This document shows positions 17,001 through 26,240 of a stretch of 64,000 bases of DNA, piece by piece (within the stretch, counting starts at the first letter, position 1; every line of letters starts with the position of its first letter). Source of the DNA: Clostridiales bacterium (GTDB taxonomy: Bacteria > Bacillota > Clostridia > Lachnospirales > UBA12420); contig DMOI01000054.1 of the NCBI GenBank assembly GCA_003452395.1, forward strand, positions 34,639-98,638. The letters run 5' to 3'. The notes beneath the pieces were generated by a model, which was not told the DNA's origin, made no database searches, and saw only the letters and a program-made list of their open reading frames with translations. The translations under genes and the position numbers were made by a program.

Positions 17001-19067
17001 TTAATCCCCCAGTGTAGCAACTGGCATAGACTCCAAATCTTGATATTCAAGAGCAGCTTCTATTCCTTCCATCACTTCTCCATATGCCTTTCTTATTTCA
17101 GGAGAAAAGGCTTCCAGGTTTATCCCTTCTTTATTATAAACAACATCCAAGTAAGGGTCTAAAACATTATTAAATCCTTTATAATATTCCACATCATCAT
17201 TTATCATTCCACGCAATGCCAAGAGCGACCTTAAATCATGTTCCGTTGCTTCTTCTCCTATATAAAATGCTAGTTCTTCCATCATATCTAATACTTCCTT
17301 TTCTTTTTCAGTATTAATATCTGATTCCTTTTCTAAGTCTACTGCCAATTCTTTTTTAGTGTTAATTCCTAGAAAGCTTTCCATTTTATTTATCATTGGT
17401 TTGTATCCTCTTACGCCTATGCCCTTAGCCTTAATAGCAAATTCCAAATTTTCATGATCTATCCATTCACATTCATCATACACTTTACATGTCATTTTTG
17501 TCGCTTCTGTTGCTTTTATATTTACTATAGGTTCTTTTGCAGTTGACTTATCAAATCCGTCAACATACTTACCATATGTGCTTTCATATACTTCTTGTAC
17601 TTTTTCACAATCTTCTATAGTCTTTCTTATCCATTCTTCGCTAATAATAGCGTTTTTACCAACTCCGTTTGCGAATGCGCATATATTAGCAATTCCTGTA
17701 GATCTTTCCAAATTCATTCCTTTTTTCTTAATTTCATTGTAATATTTTTTTATATAATACGGAGCAACCCTTTTGTCATCTTTGGCACGAGCAATGTATT
17801 CACCAACATTACATCCTTCGTGAACACTTTCATTACCCCTTTTTACTTCTTGACTAAATTCACCTAATAATTTTTTTGTAGCTTCTTTTTCCGACTCCTC
17901 TTTTTCTAATAAAGTGCTTTCTTCAATAAACCCATACGTTAACTCTTTAAATTCTAAATAATTTTCAAAAGTACTATCAAAATTTTCAAATTTATCAAAA
18001 AGCCCCTTACATAAATCACTTATTACTTGAACTTTTTTATCCTTTCCTAATGCAATATGTATATTTTCATACAACTTTGAATTCATATTACTTTCAGCGT
18101 TTTTATTGCTTTTTATAGAAAAAAATATACTGCAGATATCATATAGTATCATATTTGCAATATTAGGATCTTTATTTGCATATTCATCTGCTAATAAAAT
18201 CTTTCCATACAAACTATTATATAATTCTTCTAATTGAACGTCTTGAGTTTTTTTTACTGTACTTGTATTATCCACGTTATCAACTCCATATCTTTTAATG
18301 TAAAATTCATTTAATTGTATTATCCTATTAATGCCACTCTCAACTATATTCTTATCGTCTAATTGCCTATGTATCGCTTCCGAAGAATATGATATGATTT
18401 CTAGTATTTTTCCAACTTCTTCTTCACTAATATATTTTTCTTGAATAAATTTATAAATTAATCCTTTACTTTCATTTTTCTCATGGACTGTAGGTCTTAT
18501 AATTTCATCATCTGCCCGTGCCATTTCTTCTTTTGATGCTATCTTTAAAAGAAGAACATTAATATACTTTCTCATATATATTAATGAAATATTTGGATCA
18601 CTTTCTTTATAGCTTTGTATTTCATCTATAATCTTATCTAAGCTATATTTTGCTGGACTTTCAAATTTAGGTATATAAATAGTTCCCTTGTATTCTTTTT
18701 CGCTAATCTTTTTATTAAAAACACCCTCAACTATTGTATAGAAAAATTTTTTTATTAATTCATAGTGCTCTTCTTTACAATTAAATGTCTTTGAAGTTCT
18801 ATTAACTAACCTTATAAAATTTTTAACACTATAAGAAGGTTTCTCTTTTTCACTTTCTATAAGTTCCTGTATCTTACTTTCGAGTGTACCTCTTTTACCT
18901 GCAGTAGATAAATTTTGCTTCTCTAAGCATTCATTAACAAACATTTCCATAGCTCTTCTATATAAAATGGTCGAAATTCCCAAGTCTATTTTTTCAAATT
19001 CTTTAGCTTTCTCCAAATCTTTACATACGTTTAAAAAGCCTTTTTCATATAAATCTTTATAATTCAC
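17001..19067 (-). CDS. Large protein with repeated HEPN/DUF4145-like helical domains
   Basis: This is a 688-residue protein with no confident family match. Three regions look like distant repeats of one helical domain: about 1-130, 150-275 and 285-430. The first two have a helix of the form SLIYMRKYINVLLLKI or STILYRRAMEMFVNECL. The second and third end in an SEAIHRQL or NESVHEGC motif, similar to the His-containing helix of DUF4145/HEPN proteins. There is no signal peptide or membrane segment. HEPN domains are common in RNases and defence proteins, so an RNase-like role is possible but not shown. GTG at 19067 after AGGTGGTG is the preferred start; GTG at 19085 is an alternative. Confidence 0.65.
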   Translation of the reverse strand: MNYKDLYEKGFLNVCKDLEKAKEFEKIDLGISTILYRRAMEMFVNECLEKQNLSTAGKRGTLESKIQELIESEKEKPSYSVKNFIRLVNRTSKTFNCKEEHYELIKKFFYTIVEGVFNKKISEKEYKGTIYIPKFESPAKYSLDKIIDEIQSYKESDPNISLIYMRKYINVLLLKIASKEEMARADDEIIRPTVHEKNESKGLIYKFIQEKYISEEEVGKILEIISYSSEAIHRQLDDKNIVESGINRIIQLNEFYIKRYGVDNVDNTSTVKKTQDVQLEELYNSLYGKILLADEYANKDPNIANMILYDICSIFFSIKSNKNAESNMNSKLYENIHIALGKDKKVQVISDLCKGLFDKFENFDSTFENYLEFKELTYGFIEESTLLEKEESEKEATKKLLGEFSQEVKRGNESVHEGCNVGEYIARAKDDKRVAPYYIKKYYNEIKKKGMNLERSTGIANICAFANGVGKNAIISEEWIRKTIEDCEKVQEVYESTYGKYVDGFDKSTAKEPIVNIKATEATKMTCKVYDECEWIDHENLEFAIKAKGIGVRGYKPMINKMESFLGINTKKELAVDLEKESDINTEKEKEVLDMMEELAFYIGEEATEHDLRSLLALRGMINDDVEYYKGFNNVLDPYLDVVYNKEGINLEAFSPEIRKAYGEVMEGIEAALEYQDLESMPVATLGD

Positions 19068-19168
19068 TCTTTCACCACCTGTCACATTCTCCCTTTTATT
19101 GCATTATATACCATTTTCCAACAATTGTCAAGTTGCTTTCCCTTTATTTCGTTAATAAATACATAAAA

Positions 19169-19425
19169 TTAAGTAGGATCTGGTCCAATACAATCGGCTT
19201 CTATATGTTGTTCTGCTGATAATTCATATCTATCTAGCCCGTATTCAAATGCCCAAGTCCACTTGTAATTTTGTTAAGCTCGACGGGGAAATTTAACAAG
19301 CACTCTAATCTAGCAAATCCTTCTATTGTAACTTTATCTTCAAATTCATTTGTTATTTCAAAAATACTATTTTTACTAGATAAGTTTCGTAGTTGCAGGC
19401 TCAATGTTAGGGAAAAAGAGTACAA
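19169..19425 (-). pseudogene. Frameshifted remnant of an unknown gene
   Basis: Two overlapping reading frames together read as the C-terminal part of one protein. The first frame contains FEDKVTIEGFARLECL, then after a one-base shift near 19262 comes WAFEYGLDRYELSAEQHIEA and a stop at 19169. There is no ribosome site. I do not recognise the family. Confidence 0.45.
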
Positions 19426-19504
19426 AAATAGGAGCTATACTATTGATTTTTATATCAAATAATATAGCGCCATTTTAAAGGATTTCGAAAACAACAAAAA
19501 ATCC

Positions 19505-19726
19505 TTATAGTATTAGATACGCCAGTATAATTCCTAGCTCTCCACATGCAGTCGCTCTGTCGTATCCATGGTTGTTTTTTAGCTCTGCATTCTTTACTTC
19601 TATTTTGTAACGCTCCGAATAAACTTTGTTACATACTATTGCTTTATATCTTTGCTGAAATACATGCCCTGTTCTTTTATTCTTCTTATTATTATGTTTC
19701 GTATAGACTTGTTGAATTCCCTGCAT
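19505..19726 (-). pseudogene. Chimeric transposase remnant (HUH-type fused to IS1182-type)
   Basis: The 73-codon frame starts like a REP-associated/Y1 transposase (QQVYTKHNNKKNKRTGHVFQ, then QRYKAI). At about residue 37 it switches to the C-terminal signature of IS1182 transposases, ERYKIEVKNAELKNNHGYD. The intact IS1182 protein at 29438 has the matching stretch ERYKIETKNGELKTRHGYD. Two unrelated transposase fragments have been joined by deletion. No catalytic part remains. Confidence 0.7.
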
Positions 19727-19750
19727 TATTTTCGCCAGTGGATTTCCTAT

Positions 19751-20125
19751 TTATTTACCTTTTGCTAGTTTCATATTCTCAGCAACTCTAAATTTTACTA
19801 TATTTCTTATTAATTCATAAGGTAAAGGCTTTTCTATAGAAAATTGTACTGACCCTTTTGCACTTTTATATTCCGATAATTCATGTTTAAATGCCTCTAT
19901 TCCACTAGGCGCTGGATAAAATCCTATATGATTCTTAAATGCAGCAAAATGCACCAAATTTCCATTCAACGCAAACGTAGGCATTTGCCAACTTATCTTT
20001 TCCTCAGCATCTGGTGCCGACTCTTTTATAACTTTTCTTAATGTTTGAAGTATTTCCTGAACCTCAGCAGGAAATTGTAAAATATATTCATCTATTGATT
20101 CAAAAACAATTTTATTTTCTTTCAT
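19751..20125 (-). CDS. DUF1801/YdhG-like protein
   Basis: This 124-residue protein is of the DUF1801 (YdhG) fold, a small alpha/beta domain with a hydrophobic pocket. Family features are FPAEVQEILQTLRKVIKESA, PDAEEKISWQMPTF and HIGFYPAPSGIEAF. Some members are called iron chaperones by similarity to frataxin, but function is unproven. The start at 20125 follows GGGAGG. It lies next to small accessory genes and mobile-element debris. Confidence 0.85.
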   Translation of the reverse strand: MKENKIVFESIDEYILQFPAEVQEILQTLRKVIKESAPDAEEKISWQMPTFALNGNLVHFAAFKNHIGFYPAPSGIEAFKHELSEYKSAKGSVQFSIEKPLPYELIRNIVKFRVAENMKLAKGK

Positions 20126-20288
20126 AATTACCTCCCATTTTCCTCTTTTTCGCTTTGAAATATATTCCATCCCGCTAGTTATTTAGTCTCCATATCTGAC
20201 ACAATCAGAAACTATTTATCATATCGCGTCACAAAATGTATTACTGTGATTTCTGATGTTTGTAATAATATACTGTTTTACCTGAAAT

Positions 20289-20480
20289 TTAACCCCTTTT
20301 ACTAATTTCATCTATTATCAATGATTTCGAAATATACATTGCTTTTATCATGTTCTCGAAGCGGATATAATAAGGGGTGTACTCCTCAAACTTTAACTGT
20401 GCTTTTTCACATTTGCTAATAATTGAAGATACGGGTGGTAGCACTTCTAACAATAATTCTTCTCTTGTATATTTGTCCAT
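20289..20480 (-). CDS. Small conserved hypothetical protein
   Basis: This 63-residue protein looks helical and soluble, with a single cysteine in SSIISKCEKAQLKF. TTGAGGTGAAA precedes the ATG at a good distance. It resembles short hypothetical proteins in other Clostridia by memory of the pattern only. No function can be assigned. Confidence 0.6.
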   Translation of the reverse strand: MDKYTREELLLEVLPPVSSIISKCEKAQLKFEEYTPYYIRFENMIKAMYISKSLIIDEISKRG

Positions 20481-20568
20481 AGGATTTCACCTCAAATAAC
20501 GTTTGTTGTCTAGCCTCTCATAAGAGTGTTTCTAACTTTTTTTAAGTAAAACAAAATGACAATACTCT

Positions 20569-21693
20569 CTAAAAAATCATCTCTCCCGGTTTATAGTCGT
20601 CAGGTAATTCTTCTTCAGTTAAAAATTTGAAATTGTCATCACGCAGTACTGGTAAAAATACTTCGTATGGAATCTTGGAAAACTCACAAGCATACCTGCT
20701 TGCTCCAAACCATTTACCCTCTTTGCTGCTCAAATTTAAATCTCTAGCAAATTTTGTATAGTTTGAGCAATCATGAACTACTAAATCCCAATTTTCTTCA
20801 TCGGCTATTTTCATGAATTTCAGAGTTAATTCCCTACTCCAAATTGGAGATATATAGCCATGTCTTGCAATATACATGTTTTCCCCATAATAATTGTCTA
20901 TGTTATTCGCATTTAAATGTAATTCTGCACAATTGATAAAATCAAGTTTTGTCTCTAAGATCGCTTGCTTTTTCTTTAAAAAAGCTTCAAAAAACTCAGG
21001 AGTCATTGGAGTTTCAATACCTACATCTTTAATATATTTTTTCGCTATTCCAATATTTTTAATAACTTTGTCTGAACAATTAGCAGCACCCAAGTTGAAA
21101 CGTATCTCGTCAAGACCGGCTTCACCTAATGCTTTCAATGTCTCTTCCGTAGCTAAAGTGCCATTTGTATATAGATGTTGATGAATCCCTGCATCCCTAA
21201 ATTTCTTTATTACCGAATAGTATTTTTCAATTTCCATGAATGGCTCTAAATAAACGTAGGAAATGCCAGTAGGTTTCTGGTGGATAGAAAGAAGTAAATC
21301 AATATCCTTCTCATAAAATTTTGTGTCTCCAATTTCCCACATACCTTCGCCAACCGGAGGGATATCTTCTAGTTCTCCATAATTATAACAGAACTTACAC
21401 TCTATGTTACATTTGTTCGTTTTCCTAATTGCACAGAGACCAGTGCCGAGCAAACAAGAACGACATCCTTTTGGGAATCTACCTTCATTTCCCACAAAAA
21501 AAGTTCTATTCTCCAAAGTTTTTAAACCTTTAATTTTCGACATTAACGTATCATTTCTATAATCGATTGCTTCCTCAATTTGCGCAAAAGTAGAGTAAAT
21601 GATTTCTTGTTGTTTTGTCGTAATTTCCTCATCCTCAGGCAATATTGAAAAAAATTCAAACCATATCAACGCATCTTTCTTTGAAATTTTCAT
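20569..21693 (-). CDS. Radical SAM protein of unknown substrate
   Basis: The 374-residue protein carries the CxxxCxxC cluster motif as CNIECKFCYNYGE near residue 95. It is followed by a TIM-barrel-like core with HQHLYTNGTLATEETLKAL and LDEIRFNLGAANCSD. Additional cysteines upstream (CRSCLLGTGLC, about residue 78) and one near position 340 could support an auxiliary cluster. The chemistry and substrate are unknown. A strong GAGGAGGATATATT ribosome site sets the start at 21693. Two copies of a 120-bp structured repeat fill the leader. Confidence 0.85.
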   Translation of the reverse strand: MKISKKDALIWFEFFSILPEDEEITTKQQEIIYSTFAQIEEAIDYRNDTLMSKIKGLKTLENRTFFVGNEGRFPKGCRSCLLGTGLCAIRKTNKCNIECKFCYNYGELEDIPPVGEGMWEIGDTKFYEKDIDLLLSIHQKPTGISYVYLEPFMEIEKYYSVIKKFRDAGIHQHLYTNGTLATEETLKALGEAGLDEIRFNLGAANCSDKVIKNIGIAKKYIKDVGIETPMTPEFFEAFLKKKQAILETKLDFINCAELHLNANNIDNYYGENMYIARHGYISPIWSRELTLKFMKIADEENWDLVVHDCSNYTKFARDLNLSSKEGKWFGASRYACEFSKIPYEVFLPVLRDDNFKFLTEEELPDDYKPGEMIF

Positions 21694-21770
21694 AATATAT
21701 CCTCCTCTAGTTAATCCTCCTGTAAACTCAATTCAAGTCTTCTTGCTGTGCTTTTTAATGTAAGTACCGT

Positions 21771-22012
21771 CTCAGCCGTAGTCTGTATCCAATCAGATTT
21801 CGCTCACACTCATCTTCTTGGGCAGCCCTGACATAGGTAGTCGTAAAAAGCTTATTTCGTCGTTTCTCTCCTTGTAAGCTTAACGACTGCCTCAGCCGTA
21901 GACTGCTTCCAATCAGATTTCGCTCACACTCATCTTCTTGGGCAGCCCTGACATGGGTAGTCGTAAAAAGCTTATTTCACGTCGCTTCTCTCCTTGTAAG
22001 CTTAACTACCGC
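21771..22012 (-). ncRNA. Tandem 120-bp structured leader repeats
   Basis: Two near-identical units, 21771-21890 and 21891-22012, stand directly upstream of the radical SAM gene and read in its direction on the minus strand. Each unit holds two hairpins. One pairs a GGYAGT-type strand with ACTACC, enclosing an AAGCTT/AAGCTT pair. The other pairs CCAAGAAGAT with ATCTGATTGG, leaving tandem G-A/A-G mismatches in the stem. In the upstream unit that stem is extended by GGCTGC with GCAGTC. Such tandem leader elements can be riboswitches, but I could not match a known class. An intergenic DNA repeat is the alternative. Confidence 0.55.
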
Positions 22013-22269
22013 CTAAACATACATTGTATATAGAAACACATTCATTACCCCACCTACACACCGTCTATTTCCCCTATATCTTCACCTGCTCTGTTCTAAT
22101 ATCCATTATTATTACTCTACATTATATATTCACAGTCATTCCCCTAGTTTCCAATATTTATCTTTATTATATATTATTAACTATAATATGACAATAGTTT
22201 TGTATTATTATTTTCATGTTCTTACACTTTGAGGTGTTTTTTTCATATTATATACATAGTTATCAATAC
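22013..22269. other. AT-rich gap with no recognised gene
   Basis: No convincing reading frame, hairpin or repeat is seen here. A promoter for the radical SAM leader RNA would be expected in it, but no clear -35/-10 pair stood out. Confidence 0.5.
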
Positions 22270-22308
22270 AAAAAAAGACTTGAATTCATCAAAATTCAAG
22301 TCTTTTTT
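22270..22308 (-). terminator. Strong terminator, probably bidirectional
   Basis: A 15-16 bp perfect stem (AAAAAGACTTGAATT with its complement) has a short loop and flanking A and T runs, so it can work on either strand. It lies ~120 bp after the Ham1-type gene. Confidence 0.85.
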
Positions 22309-22429
22309 GCTTTCTTATTTCCAATTTCCTTTATATTTTTCACACCACAATAGTGCTTTAACTTTCATTCTCCTCTCAATTTTAATAATTATAAATATTT
22401 CTATACTTTAGTATTTTTTTCTTTTCCAT

Positions 22430-23020
22430 CTATATTCTTTTAAAGAATTCTCGTATTTTTGTATAGTATTCTTTATATTCCTCTTCTGCTTCTTCGGCAC
22501 TTAGTTCTACGGTATATTTATTTCTAGCCTTTACAAACCCTATAGAACTTAAAGGGTATCCCTTACTTATTATTTCGCAAGGTTTACTCACAAAATGAAT
22601 CTCATCTTCTGTTTCTAATGAATATACTTGACCAGTATCATTTACAAAGGCTAATCCTCTTTTCCAAACCGCGCGACTCTCTCCTCCTACTTTTTTTAGT
22701 TCTTCTGTGTAGTATTTTAAAGCCTCATCATCTGTTAATTCTCGTCCACCGACTCTTCTTACATGTGTACCAGGTTGTTTTTCTACTGGAAACTTATCTA
22801 TAAAAAGACCATCATCCTGTGCAATAGTAGGTATTTGGGTCGCTTTATAATAGGCAGTTGCCTTTATAATGGCATTTTCTAGTGGATTATCTCCATTTTC
22901 ATCAACTTCTAGTTTCAAATTAATATCCTTAAGTGATATAACTTCATATCCTATGTCCCTCAAAAGATTTCCATACCGCTCTTTTTTTGCTTGATTACCT
23001 GTCGCTAGTAAAACTTTCAT
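22430..23020 (-). CDS. Non-canonical purine NTP pyrophosphatase (Ham1/RdgB family)
   Basis: It cleans the nucleotide pool of ITP, dITP and XTP. The 196-residue protein begins LLATGNQAKKERYGNLL, a variant of the Ham1 TGNxxK substrate motif. It continues with AQDDGLFID and GPTH-like PGTHVRRVGG. It is divergent from classical RdgB at many positions and may be an accessory paralogue. The start follows AAGAAAGGACTG. Just upstream lies a truncated P-loop gene. Confidence 0.82.
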   Translation of the reverse strand: MKVLLATGNQAKKERYGNLLRDIGYEVISLKDINLKLEVDENGDNPLENAIIKATAYYKATQIPTIAQDDGLFIDKFPVEKQPGTHVRRVGGRELTDDEALKYYTEELKKVGGESRAVWKRGLAFVNDTGQVYSLETEDEIHFVSKPCEIISKGYPLSSIGFVKARNKYTVELSAEEAEEEYKEYYTKIREFFKRI

Positions 23021-23077
23021 AAAGTATCAGTCCTTTCTTTTTTATAATTTATACTTCCATTTGATTTTCAATATTGT

Positions 23078-23206
23078 TTATAAATTAATAGCTGTTTGTA
23101 TTTCTTCTGAATTTTTATAAACAAGACTTTCAATATTTAATGACTCTGCCATTTTGCTGCAAAAATATGACTTCTCGGCACCATGGACTCCACATACAAA
23201 TATCAT
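23078..23206 (-). pseudogene. Truncated P-loop ATPase fragment
   Basis: A 42-codon frame reads IFVCGVHGAEKSYFCSKMAE and ends at TAA. It resembles the N-terminus of P-loop kinases with GVHGxGKS, but the second glycine of the P-loop is Glu and only ~40 residues remain. Both changes argue that it is dead. Confidence 0.6.
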
Positions 23207-23256
23207 ATATTTTCATCTCCACTATAAATTTATCTGGTTTACACCCTCGTTGTTTT

Positions 23257-23937
23257 CTATCTATTATTTAATATCCATTCAATATCTTCCTTTGCTATTT
23301 TAATATTTCTCATTCCTTGTCCTACAGGGTAATAAACTGGAAAGACTTTGTAGAATAACCCTTCAATCTCGAGTATTTCATACTTCTTTCTGTATTGTGA
23401 TACTTTGATATCTTTATTTAAAAGTACTGAACTTACCTGATTACCAAATGTAATAATTACTTTTGGTTTTATAATATCTATTTCTTGTTTAAATAAATCT
23501 GTGTACTTTTTAAAAACTTCATTTGGCAATGGTCTTGCATCTATTTGCGTAGCTTTTGACAAATTAGTTATGTACATAGAATTGTTATAAACTTTTTTAT
23601 AAACATCCTCTGCGAACTGATAATCCCAATCTATTGGCTTTCTAAAATTTATTTCATCAATTATAGTTTTATCGATTAGCCCCAGTTGGTAAAACATGTT
23701 CCATACATTTTTAGTTGCAATCCATGGTGCCTTTATACCAGTCCAGCTTTTATTTGAAGCTACATTCCTTGAAGTCGGATTCATAAAAACTAAGCATATC
23801 TCAGGATTATTTATTTGCCCACAGCCATAAATAGAATCTAAGTTGATATCTCCATAAATAAGCTGTAGTTCATTAAATTTATCAAAAATCTCTATGATTT
23901 GCATATCATCTAAAGATTTATTATCTAAATTACACAT
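23257..23937 (-). CDS. Uracil-DNA glycosylase-superfamily protein
   Basis: The 226-residue protein has the UDG-fold layout: an early YGCGQINNPEICLVFMNPTS loop in the position of the catalytic motif, a central VIITFGNQVSSVLL strand, and a late VFPVYYPVGQGMRN loop in place of HPSPLS. The early GCGQ loop and absent GQDPYH place it outside family 1. The substrate may be uracil or another deaminated base. A strong AAGGAGGA site sets the start. Confidence 0.72.
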   Translation of the reverse strand: MCNLDNKSLDDMQIIEIFDKFNELQLIYGDINLDSIYGCGQINNPEICLVFMNPTSRNVASNKSWTGIKAPWIATKNVWNMFYQLGLIDKTIIDEINFRKPIDWDYQFAEDVYKKVYNNSMYITNLSKATQIDARPLPNEVFKKYTDLFKQEIDIIKPKVIITFGNQVSSVLLNKDIKVSQYRKKYEILEIEGLFYKVFPVYYPVGQGMRNIKIAKEDIEWILNNR

Positions 23938-24162
23938 ATTTAAAAATCCTCCTTCTTAATATATCTTTTCACATCCACTCACTTTTATTAACTCCGTATA
24001 AATGGCTCCATTTGCTATTATTTATATTCTGTTTTTATTATACATAACTTTTTAAAATAATTCAACATTATACCATATTTTTTTTACAAACGATCTGGTA
24101 GTCCGTTCTAAAGCCAAAAGCTTTATGCAAAACCTCCAGTATTATATAAAATTTAATGAATA

Positions 24163-24348
24163 TTATAACGCTGTAAAACTTGGAGTGCAATAACTGTGAG
24201 TAAAAAAGCAAAAAAGAACCTCTGAGCCTTTATCTAAATTTGGATTTTCATCCTCAGGCATCTTTTTGCCACCTAGTAAACCTTCTTTCCACATTCTGTG
24301 TAACTTGTAAACAGTTTTAATTAGCTCATCTCTTTCCAATATTACCAC
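24163..24348 (-). pseudogene. C-terminally truncated conserved hypothetical gene
   Basis: The first ~41 residues (RDELIKTVYKLHRMWKEGLL, MPEDENPNLDKGSE) look like the N-terminus of a longer conserved protein. The remaining residues (VLFCFFTHSYC) are out of character and soon hit a stop, so the rest was lost by deletion. Function unknown. Confidence 0.5.
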
Positions 24349-24352
24349 TATC

Positions 24353-24535
24353 CTAAATATCTAAGTATTGTTTTATCCCAGCGTTTATAATATTTTTTAC
24401 CCATTCTATCACTTGTTCATTTGCATCTACTACAAATTCTTGCCCTTTCGTAGCAGATTGAAAATAATTTTCTTTGAAACTTTCTTTAGAGTGCTCTATA
24501 TCTTCACAACTTGCCACAGTATATCCTCATAAAGG
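24353..24535 (-). pseudogene. C-terminal fragment of an unknown gene
   Basis: The open frame without a start reads SKESFKENYFQSATKGQEFV and VIEWVKNIINAGIKQYLDI before TAG. It lies directly upstream of the truncated hypothetical gene. It is coding-like but lacks its first part; the family is not recognised. Confidence 0.45.
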
Positions 24536-24563
24536 CAGGACTTTTAGGCCTTTGGGTTCATAC

Positions 24564-24596
24564 AAAAAGAGCACATAGTTTTCATTCTACATGCTC
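24564..24596 (-). terminator. Terminator of the S51 peptidase gene
   Basis: On the minus strand a 10-bp stem with two G-T pairs (GAGCATGTAG with CTATGTGCTC) is followed by TTTTTG, directly after the stop at 24608. Confidence 0.8.
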
Positions 24597-24607
24597 ATCT
24601 CACTCAA

Positions 24608-25156
24608 CTATTCTATAATCGTTATATTATTGTCAGTAACTAAGATTGCCTGATTATCAGTTAATTTAATCTCATCGGTTGTTTTGATTTCACCAGCAGG
24701 CGTGCCGTCTGCACAATGTACATCAAGAATATTTTTTATAAAATTTAATCCATTTTTATATTTACCAGAAGCGGCTACACTGCCTGCACTAACCCCTATA
24801 TAAATTCCACCATGGTTTATGTATTCATCTATAACCTTCTTGAATCCCACTTCATTCATTCTATCAGCTAAATATGATGTTTTTCCACCGCAGACATATA
24901 CAGCATCATATTTCTTTAATTCTTCTATCTCAATCAACTTATGCATGTCATAAACTGTTATATTTTCCATTGAAATATGACAATTAAGTAAATCTTCTAA
25001 ACATTTTGGCAATACCATTATTGCATCCGGCTCTATCGCAGCTGTAGTAATAAATAATACCTTAATGTCTTTAGGCTCTTTATTTATTAATCCCATAAAT
25101 TTATTCTGAATGTTTTGATTTTCAAACCCTGCTGATGTTAATAAAATTTTTTTCAT
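24608..25156 (-). CDS. Peptidase S51 / type 1 glutamine amidotransferase-like protein
   Basis: This 182-residue protein has the dipeptidase E fold. The nucleophile serine lies in GVSAGSVAA and the preceding VYVCGGKTSYL loop is conserved. Members cleave Asp-X dipeptides or act as cyanophycinase-like enzymes; the substrate here is unknown. It is 13 bp downstream of an XRE regulator in the same direction, so the pair is probably co-transcribed. Confidence 0.85.
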   Translation of the reverse strand: MKKILLTSAGFENQNIQNKFMGLINKEPKDIKVLFITTAAIEPDAIMVLPKCLEDLLNCHISMENITVYDMHKLIEIEELKKYDAVYVCGGKTSYLADRMNEVGFKKVIDEYINHGGIYIGVSAGSVAASGKYKNGLNFIKNILDVHCADGTPAGEIKTTDEIKLTDNQAILVTDNNITIIE

Positions 25157-25169
25157 CTTAGTATTCCTC

Positions 25170-25781
25170 CTATTCTGATATATCAGATATGTCTAATATA
25201 CCTAATTTTCTACATTCCTCACTTACAAAATCTTTTTCTACTTGATTTCCTATTTCATATTTTAATATTTTATTCTTAAATACAATAAATTTAGTGTTCT
25301 TATATTTAAAATCTACATACCAATTCCCACCCAGTTTTTCATTTGCAATCATGAGCTTTGAAAATTTATTTGGTAACTCTGGATCAGATGAGGTGAAATA
25401 CAAAGCAGTCCAATACTTTGGGGAACTTTCTGTTTTCCATAATTCCACCTTGTTAATATTTAAAATATCTAATATATTCTCATCCGATATACTTTCCTTG
25501 ATAAGTAGCCCTTCAAAATAGCCATTTACATTATCGTTAATAACATTATGGCATGTATGATTAGTTATTCTACTGTCAATATCTAATTCATCTTTAAGTA
25601 ATATGTCTATTGGAGTTTTAAATAAATTGCTTAGCATGACTATTTTCTCTGTTTCAGGGAATGTAATATCAGATTCCCACTTTGAAATAGCTTGTCTACT
25701 AACATTGCACTTTTCAGCAAGATATTCTTGTGAGTATCCATATTTTTTTCTTAATAATTGTATTTTTTCTGATAACTTCAT
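25170..25781 (-). CDS. XRE-family transcriptional regulator
   Basis: An N-terminal helix-turn-helix covers residues 5-60 (LRKKYGYSQEYLAEKCNVSR, QAISKWES). It is followed by a ~130-residue C-terminal domain of unknown type that may sense a ligand. The start follows a CATAGGAG site. The partner gene is the S51 peptidase directly downstream, a likely target. Confidence 0.85.
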   Translation of the reverse strand: MKLSEKIQLLRKKYGYSQEYLAEKCNVSRQAISKWESDITFPETEKIVMLSNLFKTPIDILLKDELDIDSRITNHTCHNVINDNVNGYFEGLLIKESISDENILDILNINKVELWKTESSPKYWTALYFTSSDPELPNKFSKLMIANEKLGGNWYVDFKYKNTKFIVFKNKILKYEIGNQVEKDFVSEECRKLGILDISDISE

Positions 25782-26040
25782 CTAAAACAACTCCTATGTA
25801 TCATTATAAATTATATTACACATATATACTACCAACTTCAAAGTTCTTTTTAGCAACCAATGGTTGCATATAAAACATTATAACATATAACAATAAAATT
25901 TTATATACTTCATTCAAAAAATCCTTACTATATACAAAAGAACACATAGGTTCTATCCCACATACTCTATCCTACTCAAATCCTTTCACGCGACCTTATG
26001 GTCCGTGGTCAGACGCCCTACGCGTGCATATTAAATATAT
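25782..26040. other. Gap with a GC-rich inverted repeat
   Basis: This gap has no gene. At 25987-26030 a CACGCG / CGCGTG inverted repeat encloses smaller hairpins such as GACC-TTAT-GGTC, standing out from the AT-rich surroundings. It directly precedes the first att-like repeat copy. Confidence 0.4.
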
Positions 26041-26142
26041 GCCAATCCCTTGTCTCCGTAAGCCAATGTAAGCCATTTTAGGTCCTTCAAAAAGCAAAGA
26101 AAAAGACTCCCAAAATCTCTGGAAGCCTTGCTGTTATTGTGT
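26040..26142 (+). repeat. Element-end repeat, copy 1 (att remnant)
   Basis: This copy contains GTAAGCCAATGTAAGCC, an AAAGCAAAGAAAAAGAC stretch and a small hairpin that acts as a terminator on the minus strand. The same block occurs at 33250 and in part at 62849. In those copies a tRNA-Leu 3' end follows; here the tRNA part has been lost. It probably marks the end of an older integrated element. Confidence 0.7.
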
Positions 26143-26240
26143 TTGATGTGGGTGTCCGTCATACACATCATCCCAAAAACGAGACTTATTTAGGTCTAGT
26201 TACCACGTACCTCTTGCAAGTTAGTATTTTACTAATGTAG

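Noticed and set aside
21771..22012. CRISPR array
   Set aside because: There are only two units of ~120 bp with no spacers, and they form extensive internal pairs.
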